Shown: positions 41,893 to 50,590, numbered from the stretch's first letter. The stretch is 64,000 nt of DNA from Lentzea nigeriaca (GCF_016907955.1 NZ_JAFBCX010000003.1:620001-684000); one strand, 5' to 3'. The notes: generated from the sequence alone by a model not told the origin. Translations and numbers: made by a program.

Positions 41893-43169
41893 GCCCTGCT
41901 CCTGACCATGTCCGCCGCCAGCACGTGCTTGCACTTGCCGCGCCCGCCCCGGTACTCGGCCCACCACTGACAGGTGCACGCGTCACCGTTGACCCGGTAG
42001 TCGCCGACCACGGCCGTGTCGCCGTCCCACCTGACCGCACCCTGCTCGACGAGCGCCTTCGCGTTGCGCAGCCGGGGGTTCATCGCCTGGACGTCCGTGC
42101 CCTCGTACGGCAGTTCGCGGTGGAAGTAGGACGCTTCCGCGAGGTCGTAGCCGACCCGTCCGGCGGTGCCGAGTTGCGCCAGCGCGTCCTTCACGCGCTG
42201 AGGGGCGAGCCCCGACCGGTCGGCGAGGTCCGCGATGTCCACTCGGGGCTCGAAGTCCAGCAGTGCGCCGATCAGTTCGGCGTCGGTGTCGGCGTCACCG
42301 GCGGCGAGTCCGTCGAGGACCGCGCCTTCACCGGACAGGCCGCGCGTGACCTCCGGGGAGAGCACGAGCGTGAGGCGTTGCGCTCCGAGGTCGACCTCCC
42401 AGCCGCTCGCCACGGGCTTGCCGTCGGGCGGTGGCCCGTACAGCCGGACGGTTTTCGCGAAGCGCAGCAACGGGATCAGCGTTTCCAGGCGGTTCGGTCC
42501 GGCGAGGCACACCGCGTTGGCCGACGCCGTTCCACTCAGCCTGAGCGACCTGCCGGACGGGACCGCCCACACCGCCGCGCGGCCTTTGGGCAGGGTCTTG
42601 AGGAACCGCTGGGCGTCGGCGGCGGACAGTTCGGCCCTCAGGTCGAAGCGCGAGGTCAGGACCTGGGTCTCGGCGAACCCGCGCAGCCAGCGCGGCGGCA
42701 GCGGGACCTTCTTCTCGACGACCGCGCCGTCGAGAGTGCCGACCTCGACCTGATCCGGCCCGACGGTCAGGTGCAGCGGATCGCCCTTCGTGACGCGGGC
42801 GAGCGCGCGGCGGAGCGGTTCGTTGACGTCGACGTTCGTGGTGCCGCGGTCGTGGACCTCGCCGTCGAGCGCTCCGGAGAGGACGTCGAGCCGGGCGTAG
42901 ACACCGCAGCAGCCCGAGAACGACTCGAAACGCAGCCGGTCACCGTTGCAGGTGACGACGGGGTCGCGCAGGCGTTCGCTGGTCGGCTGGAAGTACCGCG
43001 CGCCCGCGACCTTGGCGACGGCGAGCAGTGCGGTGGCGGCCTGCTGTGAGTCGCCGAGGAACCCGGTGAAGAAGCGCGGGTGCGGCGCCCTGCCGCCGGA
43101 AGTCTGCAGGCCCAGGGCGCGCTTCGCCTCGTCGAGGCGTGAGTCGGCCACGTACGCGTACGAGTGCAT
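41889..43169 (-). CDS. SWIM zinc-finger protein
   Basis: A 426-residue protein whose C-terminus carries a SWIM finger, CTCQWWAEYRGGRGKCKH, a CxCx(n)CxH zinc site that binds DNA or protein. The larger N-terminal part has a cysteine-containing stretch (FESFSGCCGVYARLDVL) and a likely winged-helix region (DIADLADRSGLAPQRVKDAL). It is translationally coupled to the DUF6493-like gene. Upstream, 43170-43330 has no supported gene. Confidence 0.85.
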   Translation of the reverse strand: MHSYAYVADSRLDEAKRALGLQTSGGRAPHPRFFTGFLGDSQQAATALLAVAKVAGARYFQPTSERLRDPVVTCNGDRLRFESFSGCCGVYARLDVLSGALDGEVHDRGTTNVDVNEPLRRALARVTKGDPLHLTVGPDQVEVGTLDGAVVEKKVPLPPRWLRGFAETQVLTSRFDLRAELSAADAQRFLKTLPKGRAAVWAVPSGRSLRLSGTASANAVCLAGPNRLETLIPLLRFAKTVRLYGPPPDGKPVASGWEVDLGAQRLTLVLSPEVTRGLSGEGAVLDGLAAGDADTDAELIGALLDFEPRVDIADLADRSGLAPQRVKDALAQLGTAGRVGYDLAEASYFHRELPYEGTDVQAMNPRLRNAKALVEQGAVRWDGDTAVVGDYRVNGDACTCQWWAEYRGGRGKCKHVLAADMVRSRA

Positions 43170-43330
43170 CTGCGCATGCTAGGGAACACACGTTCGATCC
43201 GCAGCCGAACCGACTCAGACGTAGCGGCGCAACAGGTCCTCCTCTGTCTCACGCCGCACGATCAGCCGCGCCACCCCGTCCTTCACCGCGACGACGAGCG
43301 CGGTGCCCCGGCTCACAGGTGGGCTGGGGC

Positions 43331-43972
43331 ATGATCGACCGGGTGAGCCGACACGAGGTGCTGAACGCCGTCGCCGACCTGCTCCCCACCGAGGGGCTGG
43401 TCGCGGTGGACGGGGTCGACGGGGCGGGCAAGACTACGTTCTGCGACGACCTGGCGGCGGTGCTGCGCGGCCGCGGCCGCACGGTCGTCCGTGCCTCCGT
43501 GGACGACTTCCACCGCCCGCGCGCGATCCGTTACCAGCGCGGCAGGACGTCGCCGGACGGCTTCTTCCTGGACAGCTTCGACCACGAACGCTTCGCCGCC
43601 CGCCTGCTCGTGCCGTTCGCCACCGGGCAGCCGTTCCAGCGCGCGAGCCACGACCTGGAGACGGACGAGTACGTCGACTCGCCCTTCGAGGTCGTGGAGC
43701 CTCCGGCGATCCTGTTGGTGGACGGCGTCTTCCTGCACCGCGACGAGCTCGTGGACCACTGGGACTTCTCGGTGTTCCTCCACGTCGACTTCGCGGTTTC
43801 CGTGGCACGCATGGCTGTCCGCGACGGCAGTCCGTCCGATCCGGACGATCCGGCCAACCGCCGCTACGTCGAGGGCCAGCGGCTGTACATCGCGAAGTGC
43901 GCCCCGGCCACGCGGGCGAGCCTCGTGATCGACTACGACGACCTCGCCGAGCCGCGCGTCCTGGCGACCTGA
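43331..43972 (+). CDS. Uridine-kinase-like P-loop nucleoside kinase
   Basis: A 213-residue kinase with Walker A VDGVDGAGKTTF (about 27-38), SVDDFHRPRAIRYQRGRTSPDGFF and AILLVDGVFLHRDEL. It closely resembles the N-terminal half of the fusion at 27718-28728, including the FH(N/R)PRAIR stretch, so the two are paralogues. It should phosphorylate a nucleoside or similar alcohol. An in-frame GTG 12 bases inside is an alternative start. The next gene is a tiny zinc-ribbon protein 15 bases on. Confidence 0.88.
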   Translation: MIDRVSRHEVLNAVADLLPTEGLVAVDGVDGAGKTTFCDDLAAVLRGRGRTVVRASVDDFHRPRAIRYQRGRTSPDGFFLDSFDHERFAARLLVPFATGQPFQRASHDLETDEYVDSPFEVVEPPAILLVDGVFLHRDELVDHWDFSVFLHVDFAVSVARMAVRDGSPSDPDDPANRRYVEGQRLYIAKCAPATRASLVIDYDDLAEPRVLAT

Positions 43973-43987
43973 AGTACGGTGTCGGCC

Positions 43988-44143
43988 GTGACCGAGCCGG
44001 CCAAGAAGACAGTGCGACTCCCCCAGTGCCCGCAGTGCGAGTCCGACGACCTGCGGCCCTACGGCAACGGTTCCAAATGGATCTGCCCGACCTGCCGGTT
44101 CCTCGCACCGTGCTGCGAGCCGGACACCGCCTGCACCTGGTAG
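43988..44143 (+). CDS. Small zinc-ribbon protein
   Basis: A 51-residue protein with two CPxC knuckles, CPQC and CPTC, spaced as in zinc ribbons, and a further CC/C tail (APCCEPDTACTW). It starts with GTG at 43988, about seven bases after a TACGGT -10-like sequence, so it may be leaderless. It may bind zinc and assist the neighbouring kinase or act as a small nucleic-acid binder; nothing proves either. Confidence 0.6.
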   Translation: MTEPAKKTVRLPQCPQCESDDLRPYGNGSKWICPTCRFLAPCCEPDTACTW

Positions 44144-44239
44144 ATCGACCCCCTAATCGTTACCCGGCGTGATAACGCCGGCTCGCCTCGCGACGACGTA
44201 CTCCCCACAGCGTCCGAAAGGCGTAACGAGGAGGCCGCC

Positions 44240-44971
44240 ATGGCGACCACGTTCTGGGCTTGGCTCGTGTCCGCTCTCATCATCGTGCTGCTCGCGATCG
44301 TGCTTCCCAGCCGGCTGGGCACGCAGAACGTCCTGCGGGACGCGCGTGGCCGCTACAGCCTGTCGCGGCTGCAGATGATGTCGTGGACCGTCGTGCTGCT
44401 GTCGCTGATCAGCGGCATGGCGTTCGGGCGGTTCGCGGCCGGGCAGGTCGACGTCGCCGGGTTCACCATTCCCGGTCAGGTGCTCATGCTGCTGAGCATC
44501 GCGATCGGGTCCGCGGTGGTGGCGGGCGCGATCAAGGTCATGAAGAGCACGACGCGGCCTGGTTCCGTGGCTGCCTACCCGAAGGGGCGGAAAGGCGGGC
44601 CGCTGTGGGAGATGCTGACCGTCGAGGAGGGTGCGTCGGCCGGCAAGTCGATCGACCTGTCGAAGTTCCAGAACTTCCTCATCACCATCCTGCTGTTGCT
44701 CGCCTACGTCGCGCAGGCGGTGGCGGCGCTCAAGGCCGTCAACAACCCCGCGGGCATCGGTGGGCTGCCGGCGTTCTCGGACACGTTCCTCGTGCTGCTC
44801 GCGGTGAGCCACGCCGGCTACCTGCTGGGCAAGATCCCGTCGCCCGCCGGTGTTCCCGAGGGCGGCAGCATGGCGGACCGGCTGGCGGAACCCGAGGGAA
44901 AGCCCGCGGCGTCACCCAACGGGGTGGTTCCGGAAATGCGACCCGCCGAGGCAGAGCACCAGAAGGTCTGA
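44240..44971 (+). CDS. Integral membrane protein, five segments, unknown function
   Basis: A 243-residue protein with membrane segments near residues 5-24, 46-64, 75-97, 143-165 and 180-198 and a long hydrophilic Pro/Glu-rich tail. The stretch RDARGRYSLSRLQMMSWTVV after the first segment resembles a family of actinomycete membrane proteins of unknown role. GAGGAGG lies just before the ATG. It has no gene partners. Confidence 0.8.
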   Translation: MATTFWAWLVSALIIVLLAIVLPSRLGTQNVLRDARGRYSLSRLQMMSWTVVLLSLISGMAFGRFAAGQVDVAGFTIPGQVLMLLSIAIGSAVVAGAIKVMKSTTRPGSVAAYPKGRKGGPLWEMLTVEEGASAGKSIDLSKFQNFLITILLLLAYVAQAVAALKAVNNPAGIGGLPAFSDTFLVLLAVSHAGYLLGKIPSPAGVPEGGSMADRLAEPEGKPAASPNGVVPEMRPAEAEHQKV

Positions 44972-45005
44972 ATGGTCCCTCGTCCCTGGCGGTAGCGTTC
45001 TCCGA

Positions 45006-45231
45006 ATGGGCGACAGGGCGATGCGGCTGCTCGCGAGCGTGTCGTTCGGACGCATGGTGTTCTCCGAGCGGGCGCTCCCGGCGATCCGGCCTCGCGGAAC
45101 GGGTGGCCGACCCCGCCGACGTCGTGTGCTACGAGCAGGTGCTGGCGCCGTGGCCGGCAGGCGACGTGAACCAGGTCGTCCGCATTAGCCCGCAGCTGGT
45201 CAACGGCTACGAGCTGGTGGCGGACAGCTGA
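45006..45231 (+). pseudogene. Remnant of a pyridoxamine 5'-phosphate oxidase-family protein
   Basis: Frame one reads LLASVSFGRMVFSERALPAIRP, the start of an FMN-binding PPOX protein. After about 45095 a second frame gives LAERVADPADVVCYE and then QVLAPWPAGDVNQVVRISPQ and LVNGYELV, the end of the same family. The middle (about 60 residues in all) is lost in two deletions with a frameshift. The end overlaps the convergent ANTAR gene. Confidence 0.65.
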
Positions 45232-45629
45232 TCACCGGCCAGCACCGCGCGGGCGACGGCGGAGACGTCCAGCGCGTGCTGTGAGGCGTGGTCGCTGATC
45301 ACCTCGGACGCGGCCGCGACGGAGATGTTCCGTCGCTCGGCGAGCACTCCCCTGGCCTGGTTGATCGCGGCGTGGTCGGCCAGCGAGATCTGCAGGCGCG
45401 CGCCCGCGTGGTGGATGGCGGCGATGGTGTCGTCCAGCCGGTCGATGACGGCGTGCACGCGGTCGCGGCCTGCTCCCTGCTGCCTGCTGAACAGACCCAG
45501 CACCGTGTGCAGGTCGAGGCTCGCCGCGAACAGCTGGTGCACGACCTGGCCGAGCATCTCGTCGAGCTCTGGCCGATCGACCCCTGACATGTGCGGCACG
45601 GGATCACTCACCTGTCTCACCTTGCCCAT
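45207..45629 (-). CDS. ANTAR-domain RNA-binding regulator
   Basis: A 140-residue protein with an ANTAR output domain at the C-terminus (LADHAAINQARGVLAERRNISVAAASEVISDHA). The first 80 residues are helical and not a recognised receiver or GAF domain. ANTAR proteins bind paired hairpins in leader RNA to prevent termination. The ATG at 45629 is supported by GGAGG seven bases upstream; a GTG- or ATG-type start further out would overlap that site. It lies beside a broken GAF-ANTAR gene. Confidence 0.85.
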   Translation of the reverse strand: MGKVRQVSDPVPHMSGVDRPELDEMLGQVVHQLFAASLDLHTVLGLFSRQQGAGRDRVHAVIDRLDDTIAAIHHAGARLQISLADHAAINQARGVLAERRNISVAAASEVISDHASQHALDVSAVARAVLAGDQLSATSS

Positions 45630-45654
45630 TGGAGGACCTCCGAGCAACCACCAC

Positions 45655-46044
45655 TCAGCGGCGGGCGATGGCCTCCACGTCCGCCGAACCGTCGACGACG
45701 GTGGCCGCGACCTCGACCAGCGGCTTGAGCGCGCCGCGGGCGTAGTCGCGCAGCAGCGTGAACGCCTCTTCCACGGACGTCCGCAGCCGTTCGGCCAGGA
45801 TCCGGCTGTTCAGCGCGGCCTGCAGCTGTTCGAACACGACCTCGCCGGGCCGGACCGTGCGCTGCTGCACGATTCCGATCGTGGCCACGTCGGCCAGCGC
45901 CTGCCCGAGCCGGACGGACTCCGGCCGGCAGCGCGCCCCGCTCGCCCGCTGAAGAGGTTCAGCCCGCCGGTCGCGCGGGCGCAACGGCAGTGCGTGCACG
46001 GCGGCGAACCCGGCGTCGGCGGCCGCCTGGTGAAACGGGGCCAC
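45655..46044 (-). pseudogene. Truncated and frameshifted GAF-ANTAR regulator
   Basis: The main frame has GFAAVHALPLRPRD, VRLGQALADVATIGIVQQR and FTLLRDYARG, matching GAF-ANTAR proteins. The piece GGLNLFSGRAG that belongs between the first two lies in another frame, so there are two small indels. The N-terminal half of the GAF domain is missing; the reading frame is stopped at about 46056, close to the divergent TPR gene. It is a broken paralogue of a regulator like its neighbour. Confidence 0.6.
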
Positions 46045-46114
46045 CCGCCGGAACTATCCCACGTCCTCGCGGTTCGGGGCCTTTGGACCTGCCGGGCGTG
46101 ATATCCACTCGCGT

Positions 46115-47608
46115 GTGATGGAGCGAGTGCGCCGCGAGGAAACATGGCATCGCAAGGCGGAGAGCGGCCACCCGGACCAGGCCTGGCGGGTGATCCGGAT
46201 CCAGTTCGACGTCGTGGAGGAGCTGCGGGACACGCCGCGCGAGACGTGGCCGCGGCGTGACGCGTTGCCCACGGCCGTGGGGTACCTGGCCGAGACGTTC
46301 GACGAGTGCGGCTGGTACGACCTCGCCCGGCGGGCGCACTACGAGGAACTCCAGCTGCGCCGGGAGGCCGGTCAGGACGTCAGCCTGCGGCGTGTCCTGA
46401 GTGCATTGCGCGCCAATCTTTTCCGGCAGGAGCTGTACGAGGAGGCGTTGCCGGTCGCGCGCGAGGAGTACGACCTCGCGAAGCGGCTCGGCGAGCACGA
46501 CATCGTCCACACCGCCAAGTACTGGATCACCGCGTTGCTCGGCAAGCTCGGCAGGCACGAGGAAGCGGCCGTGAACGCCGGCGAGGCGGTGGCGGAGCAA
46601 CGGGCGCACAAACCGTCCAAGAAGGACCGTTCGGCGGGGTACCAGCTCGCGCACGCCCTTCTCGAACACGCGCGTCGCCTCACCACCATCGGCTCGTACG
46701 AGCAGGCGGCGGACGTCACGTCGGAGGCGGTGGCGTTCTGGCGGCAGCAGCCCGGCGACAGCGGTGTGAGTCTCTACACCACGCTCGACGAGCTGAGCGT
46801 CCTGCAGATCCGCCTCGGCAGGTTCGAGGAGGCCGTGGACACCGCGGCCGAGGCTGTCAACGCCTTCCGGCAGCGCGCCGACCCCAACCTCGCTTCAGCC
46901 CTCACCAACCAGGCCAACCGCCTGCACGCCATGGGACTCGACGAGGAGGCGCTCGCGGCGTCGCGGGAGTCGGTCGACCGGTACCGGGTGATCGCGGCTC
47001 AGGCCTCTGGCCGGGCGATGGTCATGAAGATGGAGCTGCGGCTCGCGCTCGTGCTCGTCAGTCTCGGCAGCCGCCTGCACGACGTGGGCAGGCTCGACGA
47101 GTCGCTCGCGGCCAGCGACGAGGCCATCGGCCTCGCCGGGACGTATGCCGACCGCGAGCTCGGCCGCGCCGAGCTGGCGCGGGCGTGGACCAACAGAGCC
47201 AGCCTGCTGATCTCGCGCCGTTCGTACGCCGAAGCTGTTGCCGCGGCGGCGAAAGGCCTCGATCTGTACCAGACCGCGGACGGGAAAGCCATGGCACGCA
47301 ACACCTTCGCGCTGGCCTCGGCTCACTTGCGCCAGTACGACGTCGCACTGGAGGCGTCACTGCAGTCGGTCGCCGAGTATCGCGAGTGGCTCGCGCACGA
47401 TCCGTACGAGTACGCGCCGCTGCTGGCCGACGCGCTGACCGATCACGCGTTGATCCGCGTGTTGCGGGCCGAACGCGCGGAAGCCGAGGCCGCGATCGGC
47501 GAATCCCTTGTGTTGCACCAGGAACTCGCCGCCGTCAACGCCGGCCGCTACCGACGGGACCTGGACCGCGCTCGTGGCGTCGCGGCCCAGATCCCGTCGT
47601 CACGCTAG
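46115..47608 (+). CDS. Tetratricopeptide-repeat protein
   Basis: A 497-residue soluble helical protein made of TPR-like repeats, with recurring patterns such as LGKLGRHEEAAVNAGEAVAEQRA, IRLGRFEEAVDTAAEAVNAFRQ, LHAMGLDEEALAASRESVDRYR and LHDVGRLDESLAASDEAIGLAG. No enzyme or DNA-binding domain is attached. It resembles the C-terminal scaffolds of actinomycete signalling proteins and probably binds a partner protein. GTG at 46115 and the ATG at 46118 are both possible starts; no ribosome site is visible. Confidence 0.85.
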   Translation: MMERVRREETWHRKAESGHPDQAWRVIRIQFDVVEELRDTPRETWPRRDALPTAVGYLAETFDECGWYDLARRAHYEELQLRREAGQDVSLRRVLSALRANLFRQELYEEALPVAREEYDLAKRLGEHDIVHTAKYWITALLGKLGRHEEAAVNAGEAVAEQRAHKPSKKDRSAGYQLAHALLEHARRLTTIGSYEQAADVTSEAVAFWRQQPGDSGVSLYTTLDELSVLQIRLGRFEEAVDTAAEAVNAFRQRADPNLASALTNQANRLHAMGLDEEALAASRESVDRYRVIAAQASGRAMVMKMELRLALVLVSLGSRLHDVGRLDESLAASDEAIGLAGTYADRELGRAELARAWTNRASLLISRRSYAEAVAAAAKGLDLYQTADGKAMARNTFALASAHLRQYDVALEASLQSVAEYREWLAHDPYEYAPLLADALTDHALIRVLRAERAEAEAAIGESLVLHQELAAVNAGRYRRDLDRARGVAAQIPSSR

Positions 47609-47609
47609 A

Positions 47610-48572
47610 TCACTTGCCGCTGCGGTACGCCGTCCAGGCGTTCTGCATGCGGGTGTTCTGGCCGGGCGTGAACTGGTTGTAGCAGGAGTCGTACGAGTAA
47701 TCCATGTAGTTGTGGATCGGGTCGACTCCCGAGGCAGGGCACGTGTCCTGGCCTTCCGGGCAGCCGCTGGTGGGACCGGACTGCGCCGGGGTGTCAGCGA
47801 CCTCGTCGTTCTTCTTCGTGCACTCGCCCTGGAAGGTGTGCCAGAGGCCCATCCAGTGGCCGGTCTCGTGCGTGAGCGTCTTGCCCAGGTTGAAGTTCGT
47901 CGCCGAACCACCTGGGACGCTCGAGTAGTCGATCACGACGCCGTCGAGCTTCGGCTCGCCCGCGTACCAGTTCGGGAAGGTCGCGAAGCCGAGACCATCG
48001 ATGTCGACCGACCAGACGTTGAGCGTCGCGGCGGTGCCGACGCGGGTCTGGGTCTTCATCTCACGTTCGATGGCCGCGTCGTCCGCGCCCTTGTTGAACC
48101 ACTTGTCGTTCGTGTAGCGCTTGGTCTGCTGCAGCACGAACGTGAACCCGGTCTTGGCCGCAACGCTGGACTCCGCACCGGCGAAGCCGTCGTTGAGGAC
48201 CTTGATCTGCTTGGCGATGGTGGCATCGGTCATCTTGCCCGTGCCGGACGTGGTGCTCACGGCGTGGAACACGACGTTGATCGTGCCGCCCGCCGCCAAC
48301 GCGGACACAGCGCCGCGCTGGTTGGCCTCCATCACCTTCTTGCGCAGGTCCGCGTTCATCGCCTCCGCCTGAGCGTCGGAGATCTCGTTGCGGTCGTGCC
48401 CCTTCACACCAGGCAGGCCGCGCGCTGCGGAGTGCTCGCCGGCGTGCGTGTCAACGCACTCCGAAGCGGTGTTCACCGCAGTAGCGGGAGCACCGCCGAG
48501 CAGGGTGATCGCGCCCGCCGCGAGCAGACCGGCCGCGAGGGCCGCGTGGGAGCGCTTTTTCGTTTGGAACAT
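47610..48572 (-). CDS. Secreted M43 zinc metalloprotease
   Basis: A 320-residue secreted protease. The signal peptide ends near APATA, a propeptide-like segment follows, and HETGHWMGLWHTF (about 235-247) gives the extended HExxHxxGxxH zinc site of metzincins. A later MDYSYDSCYNQFTPGQ carries the Met-turn, typical of M43 (cytophagalysin/pappalysin) proteins. ATG at 48572 is preferred because GGAGGAA stands six bases before it. It digests proteins outside the cell. It has no adjoining inhibitor or secretion gene. Confidence 0.92.
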   Translation of the reverse strand: MFQTKKRSHAALAAGLLAAGAITLLGGAPATAVNTASECVDTHAGEHSAARGLPGVKGHDRNEISDAQAEAMNADLRKKVMEANQRGAVSALAAGGTINVVFHAVSTTSGTGKMTDATIAKQIKVLNDGFAGAESSVAAKTGFTFVLQQTKRYTNDKWFNKGADDAAIEREMKTQTRVGTAATLNVWSVDIDGLGFATFPNWYAGEPKLDGVVIDYSSVPGGSATNFNLGKTLTHETGHWMGLWHTFQGECTKKNDEVADTPAQSGPTSGCPEGQDTCPASGVDPIHNYMDYSYDSCYNQFTPGQNTRMQNAWTAYRSGK

Positions 48573-48640
48573 TGAGCTTTCCTCCATGCAGGGTGGAGGA
48601 ATAGTGACTCATGCATGGTCCTTTGTGGATCTTGACGTAT

Positions 48641-49744
48641 TCACAGAATTCGAACATGATCGGCCGGCAGACCGGTCCACCAGCGCGCGAAACGCCGGTA
48701 GACCTGCGGTTCCCGGTCGCCGAGGAACTTGTGCAACGCCTTGGCCTCCTCGGCGAGGCCGGCCCACTGGCGCTTGCTCAAGGCGTGAAAGGCGGTCGCC
48801 TCGATGCCGCCGTCCTCGTGCGGACGCCAGACTCCCGCCACGTGGCCGTCGACGAGAAGTGTCGGCAGCGTGTCGCCGTTGTTGCGGATGACGACCTTGC
48901 GGTACTGCTCCGGAATGATCCGGCTGCGGTCGGCGTAGGCGAGCAACGTGCTGTCCCACATGGCCATCAGCCGTGGCGGTGCCGGGGTGTCCTCGTCCGG
49001 GATCGTCTGGTTCGGAACGTCGTAGTAGTGACCTTCCCGCACCAGTTCCAGCAGCTCCAGTGCTTCCCGGATCGTGGCGCGCGGCAGCATCGTGAACTGG
49101 TTCATGTCCGGAATGGTCGCGGGCCCGAACGCGGTGAGGTAGCGGCGCAGCAGCTCGGCCAGCGCCGCCATCCGCTCCCTCGGCTCGATCACCGCGGTCT
49201 GGAACGACAGCCGCGGCCCGAACGCCCACGGCCCGCCCGTCGGCACCCGCACCAGTGGCGCGTAGGTCGCCAGCGCCCACCACAGGCCAGGCTCCCCCAC
49301 CTCGCCGACGTGCGAGTGCAGCAACTCCTCCAGCTCCGGCTTGGTCCTCGGCTGTGCCGCGAACTCCAGCACGTGCGTGAGCACCTCGTCGGCCCGCTCG
49401 ATCGTGAGACCCATGTTCCTGAACCGTCGGTCGTTCAGCCTGGACGCCCTGAGCGCTGGCAGCATCGCGTGGTGGAAGACCTCGTGGTCGGCCGCTGTCA
49501 CCGCGTGCAGCGTGATGCGCATCAGCGACGCCTTGCGCACCGCACCGCTCGTGAACGCGTCGTCCAGGTCGGCGGGGTCGAAGCCCTCGATCCGGTTCCA
49601 CAGCGCGATGTACGGCGACGGTGGTTCCTGCGCCTGGATCGCCATGACCCTCTCGATCGCCGTGAGCACGTCCACCGGTTCGCGCCGTAGCAACATCTGC
49701 CGGTCGAGCGTCGCGCGGTTGAGCTGCCGTGCCGAGAAGGTCAT
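48641..49744 (-). CDS. Winged-helix HTH_42 protein, AlkZ-like DNA glycosylase candidate
   Basis: A 367-residue protein of the HTH_42 superfamily, which includes AlkZ/YcaQ DNA glycosylases that unhook alkylated or cross-linked bases. VMAIQAQEPPSPYIALWNRI contains Gln37 and Gln39, the QxQ pair that is catalytic in AlkZ. Winged-helix repeats follow, and the end (TLLVDGHVAGVWRPHEDGG, then ATAFHALSKRQWAGL) is typical. Some members protect antibiotic producers from their own DNA-damaging products. It lies alone between a protease and an isomerase-family gene. Confidence 0.83.
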   Translation of the reverse strand: MTFSARQLNRATLDRQMLLRREPVDVLTAIERVMAIQAQEPPSPYIALWNRIEGFDPADLDDAFTSGAVRKASLMRITLHAVTAADHEVFHHAMLPALRASRLNDRRFRNMGLTIERADEVLTHVLEFAAQPRTKPELEELLHSHVGEVGEPGLWWALATYAPLVRVPTGGPWAFGPRLSFQTAVIEPRERMAALAELLRRYLTAFGPATIPDMNQFTMLPRATIREALELLELVREGHYYDVPNQTIPDEDTPAPPRLMAMWDSTLLAYADRSRIIPEQYRKVVIRNNGDTLPTLLVDGHVAGVWRPHEDGGIEATAFHALSKRQWAGLAEEAKALHKFLGDREPQVYRRFARWWTGLPADHVRIL

Positions 49745-49759
49745 GCCCGAGATCCTGGC

Positions 49760-49900
49760 TCACCCCAGCTTCGACGGCCACCAGATTCGGCCACTGACGT
49801 CCACCACCGCGTCGGAGTCCGGTACGTCCTTCAGAGTGGCCTCGATGCGGACGAGCCCGTCGGCCGTGCCGGTGGCCCGGACTTCGGCCAGGCCGTCCAC
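49760..49900 (-). other. In-frame stretch after the isomerase-type gene
   Basis: The frame of the isomerase-family gene continues after its TGA with ordinary-looking codons for 49 residues (VDGLAEVRATGTADGLVRIE, then a tail ending SGRIWWPSKLG) to a stop at 49760. A GTG at 49900 could make it a 46-residue protein. It may be a lost C-terminal extension, a small gene or a remnant; I do not recognise it. Confidence 0.3.
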
Positions 49901-49909
49901 TTTGGTTCC

Positions 49910-50536
49910 TCACGACGGCGACCAAGGCGACGGCGCGGGTACATACAGCGGTGAGCCCTCCGGCAGCCGACGTCCGCAGATGAGCAGCAGGAGCTCCTGA
50001 GCGAGACCTCTGACCGGCTCGCCCTCGCCGAACGTCCAGTCCAGGTCCGTCGCCTCCAGCCTCTTGCCGTCGAGATCCGCGCCGAAGTACCTGACGCTGC
50101 GCGGGGTCATGCCGTCGAGGACGAGCTTCAGGCGGTCGTGGGGCACCCGGCGGTCGAGTCCCAGTGCGACGGTGATGTCGAGGCCGTGGATGACGTCGTG
50201 CGAGAGCGCGCCGGCCGGACCGCCGCCGGGTGGGGTCCACGGGTGGCCGACGTTGACTTTCAGGGTCTTGACCAGGTCGTTCGTGGAGAGCGTCGTGGCA
50301 TCCTTGCGTGCCATGCGGTCGGCGGCGTGGTTGAACCGGCCGCCCGACTTGAGCATCTCGAGCAGCACACGCCAGCCCGAGCTGCGGAACGGCAGCGCCG
50401 TGTGCGCGACGACCTCCTTGACGCGCCACCCTTCGCACAGGCTGGGCGCGTTCCACTGCTCCTCGGTCAGGTTTGCGAGAAGTTCGGCCTGGTCACGTCG
50501 TTCCGCCGCCACCGCGGCCCTGATTTCTTCGGTCAT
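49910..50536 (-). CDS. Maleylpyruvate isomerase-family (mycothiol-dependent, DinB fold) protein
   Basis: A 208-residue protein of the mycothiol-dependent maleylpyruvate isomerase and DinB-like fold. Histidines in KEVVAHTALP and SHDVIHGLDI fit the metal-binding helices, and DWTFGEGEPVRGLAQELLLLICGR is the typical C-terminal helix. ATG at 50536 is chosen over an ATG 33 bases further out because it starts at the conserved helix and leaves room for the divergent sigma factor promoter. It may perform a mycothiol-linked reaction; the substrate is unknown. Confidence 0.88.
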   Translation of the reverse strand: MTEEIRAAVAAERRDQAELLANLTEEQWNAPSLCEGWRVKEVVAHTALPFRSSGWRVLLEMLKSGGRFNHAADRMARKDATTLSTNDLVKTLKVNVGHPWTPPGGGPAGALSHDVIHGLDITVALGLDRRVPHDRLKLVLDGMTPRSVRYFGADLDGKRLEATDLDWTFGEGEPVRGLAQELLLLICGRRLPEGSPLYVPAPSPWSPS

Positions 50537-50590
50537 GCACGTTGTACGGACCAGCCGACGAAAACTCATCGGTCCGCGTAGGGTTTTCGC

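Noticed and set aside
43215..43316. A 33-residue minus-strand frame upstream of the SWIM gene (GTALVVAVKDGVARLIVRRE)
   Set aside because: The peptide looks protein-like, but there is no ribosome site, no recognised family and no clear start, so it cannot be supported as a gene.
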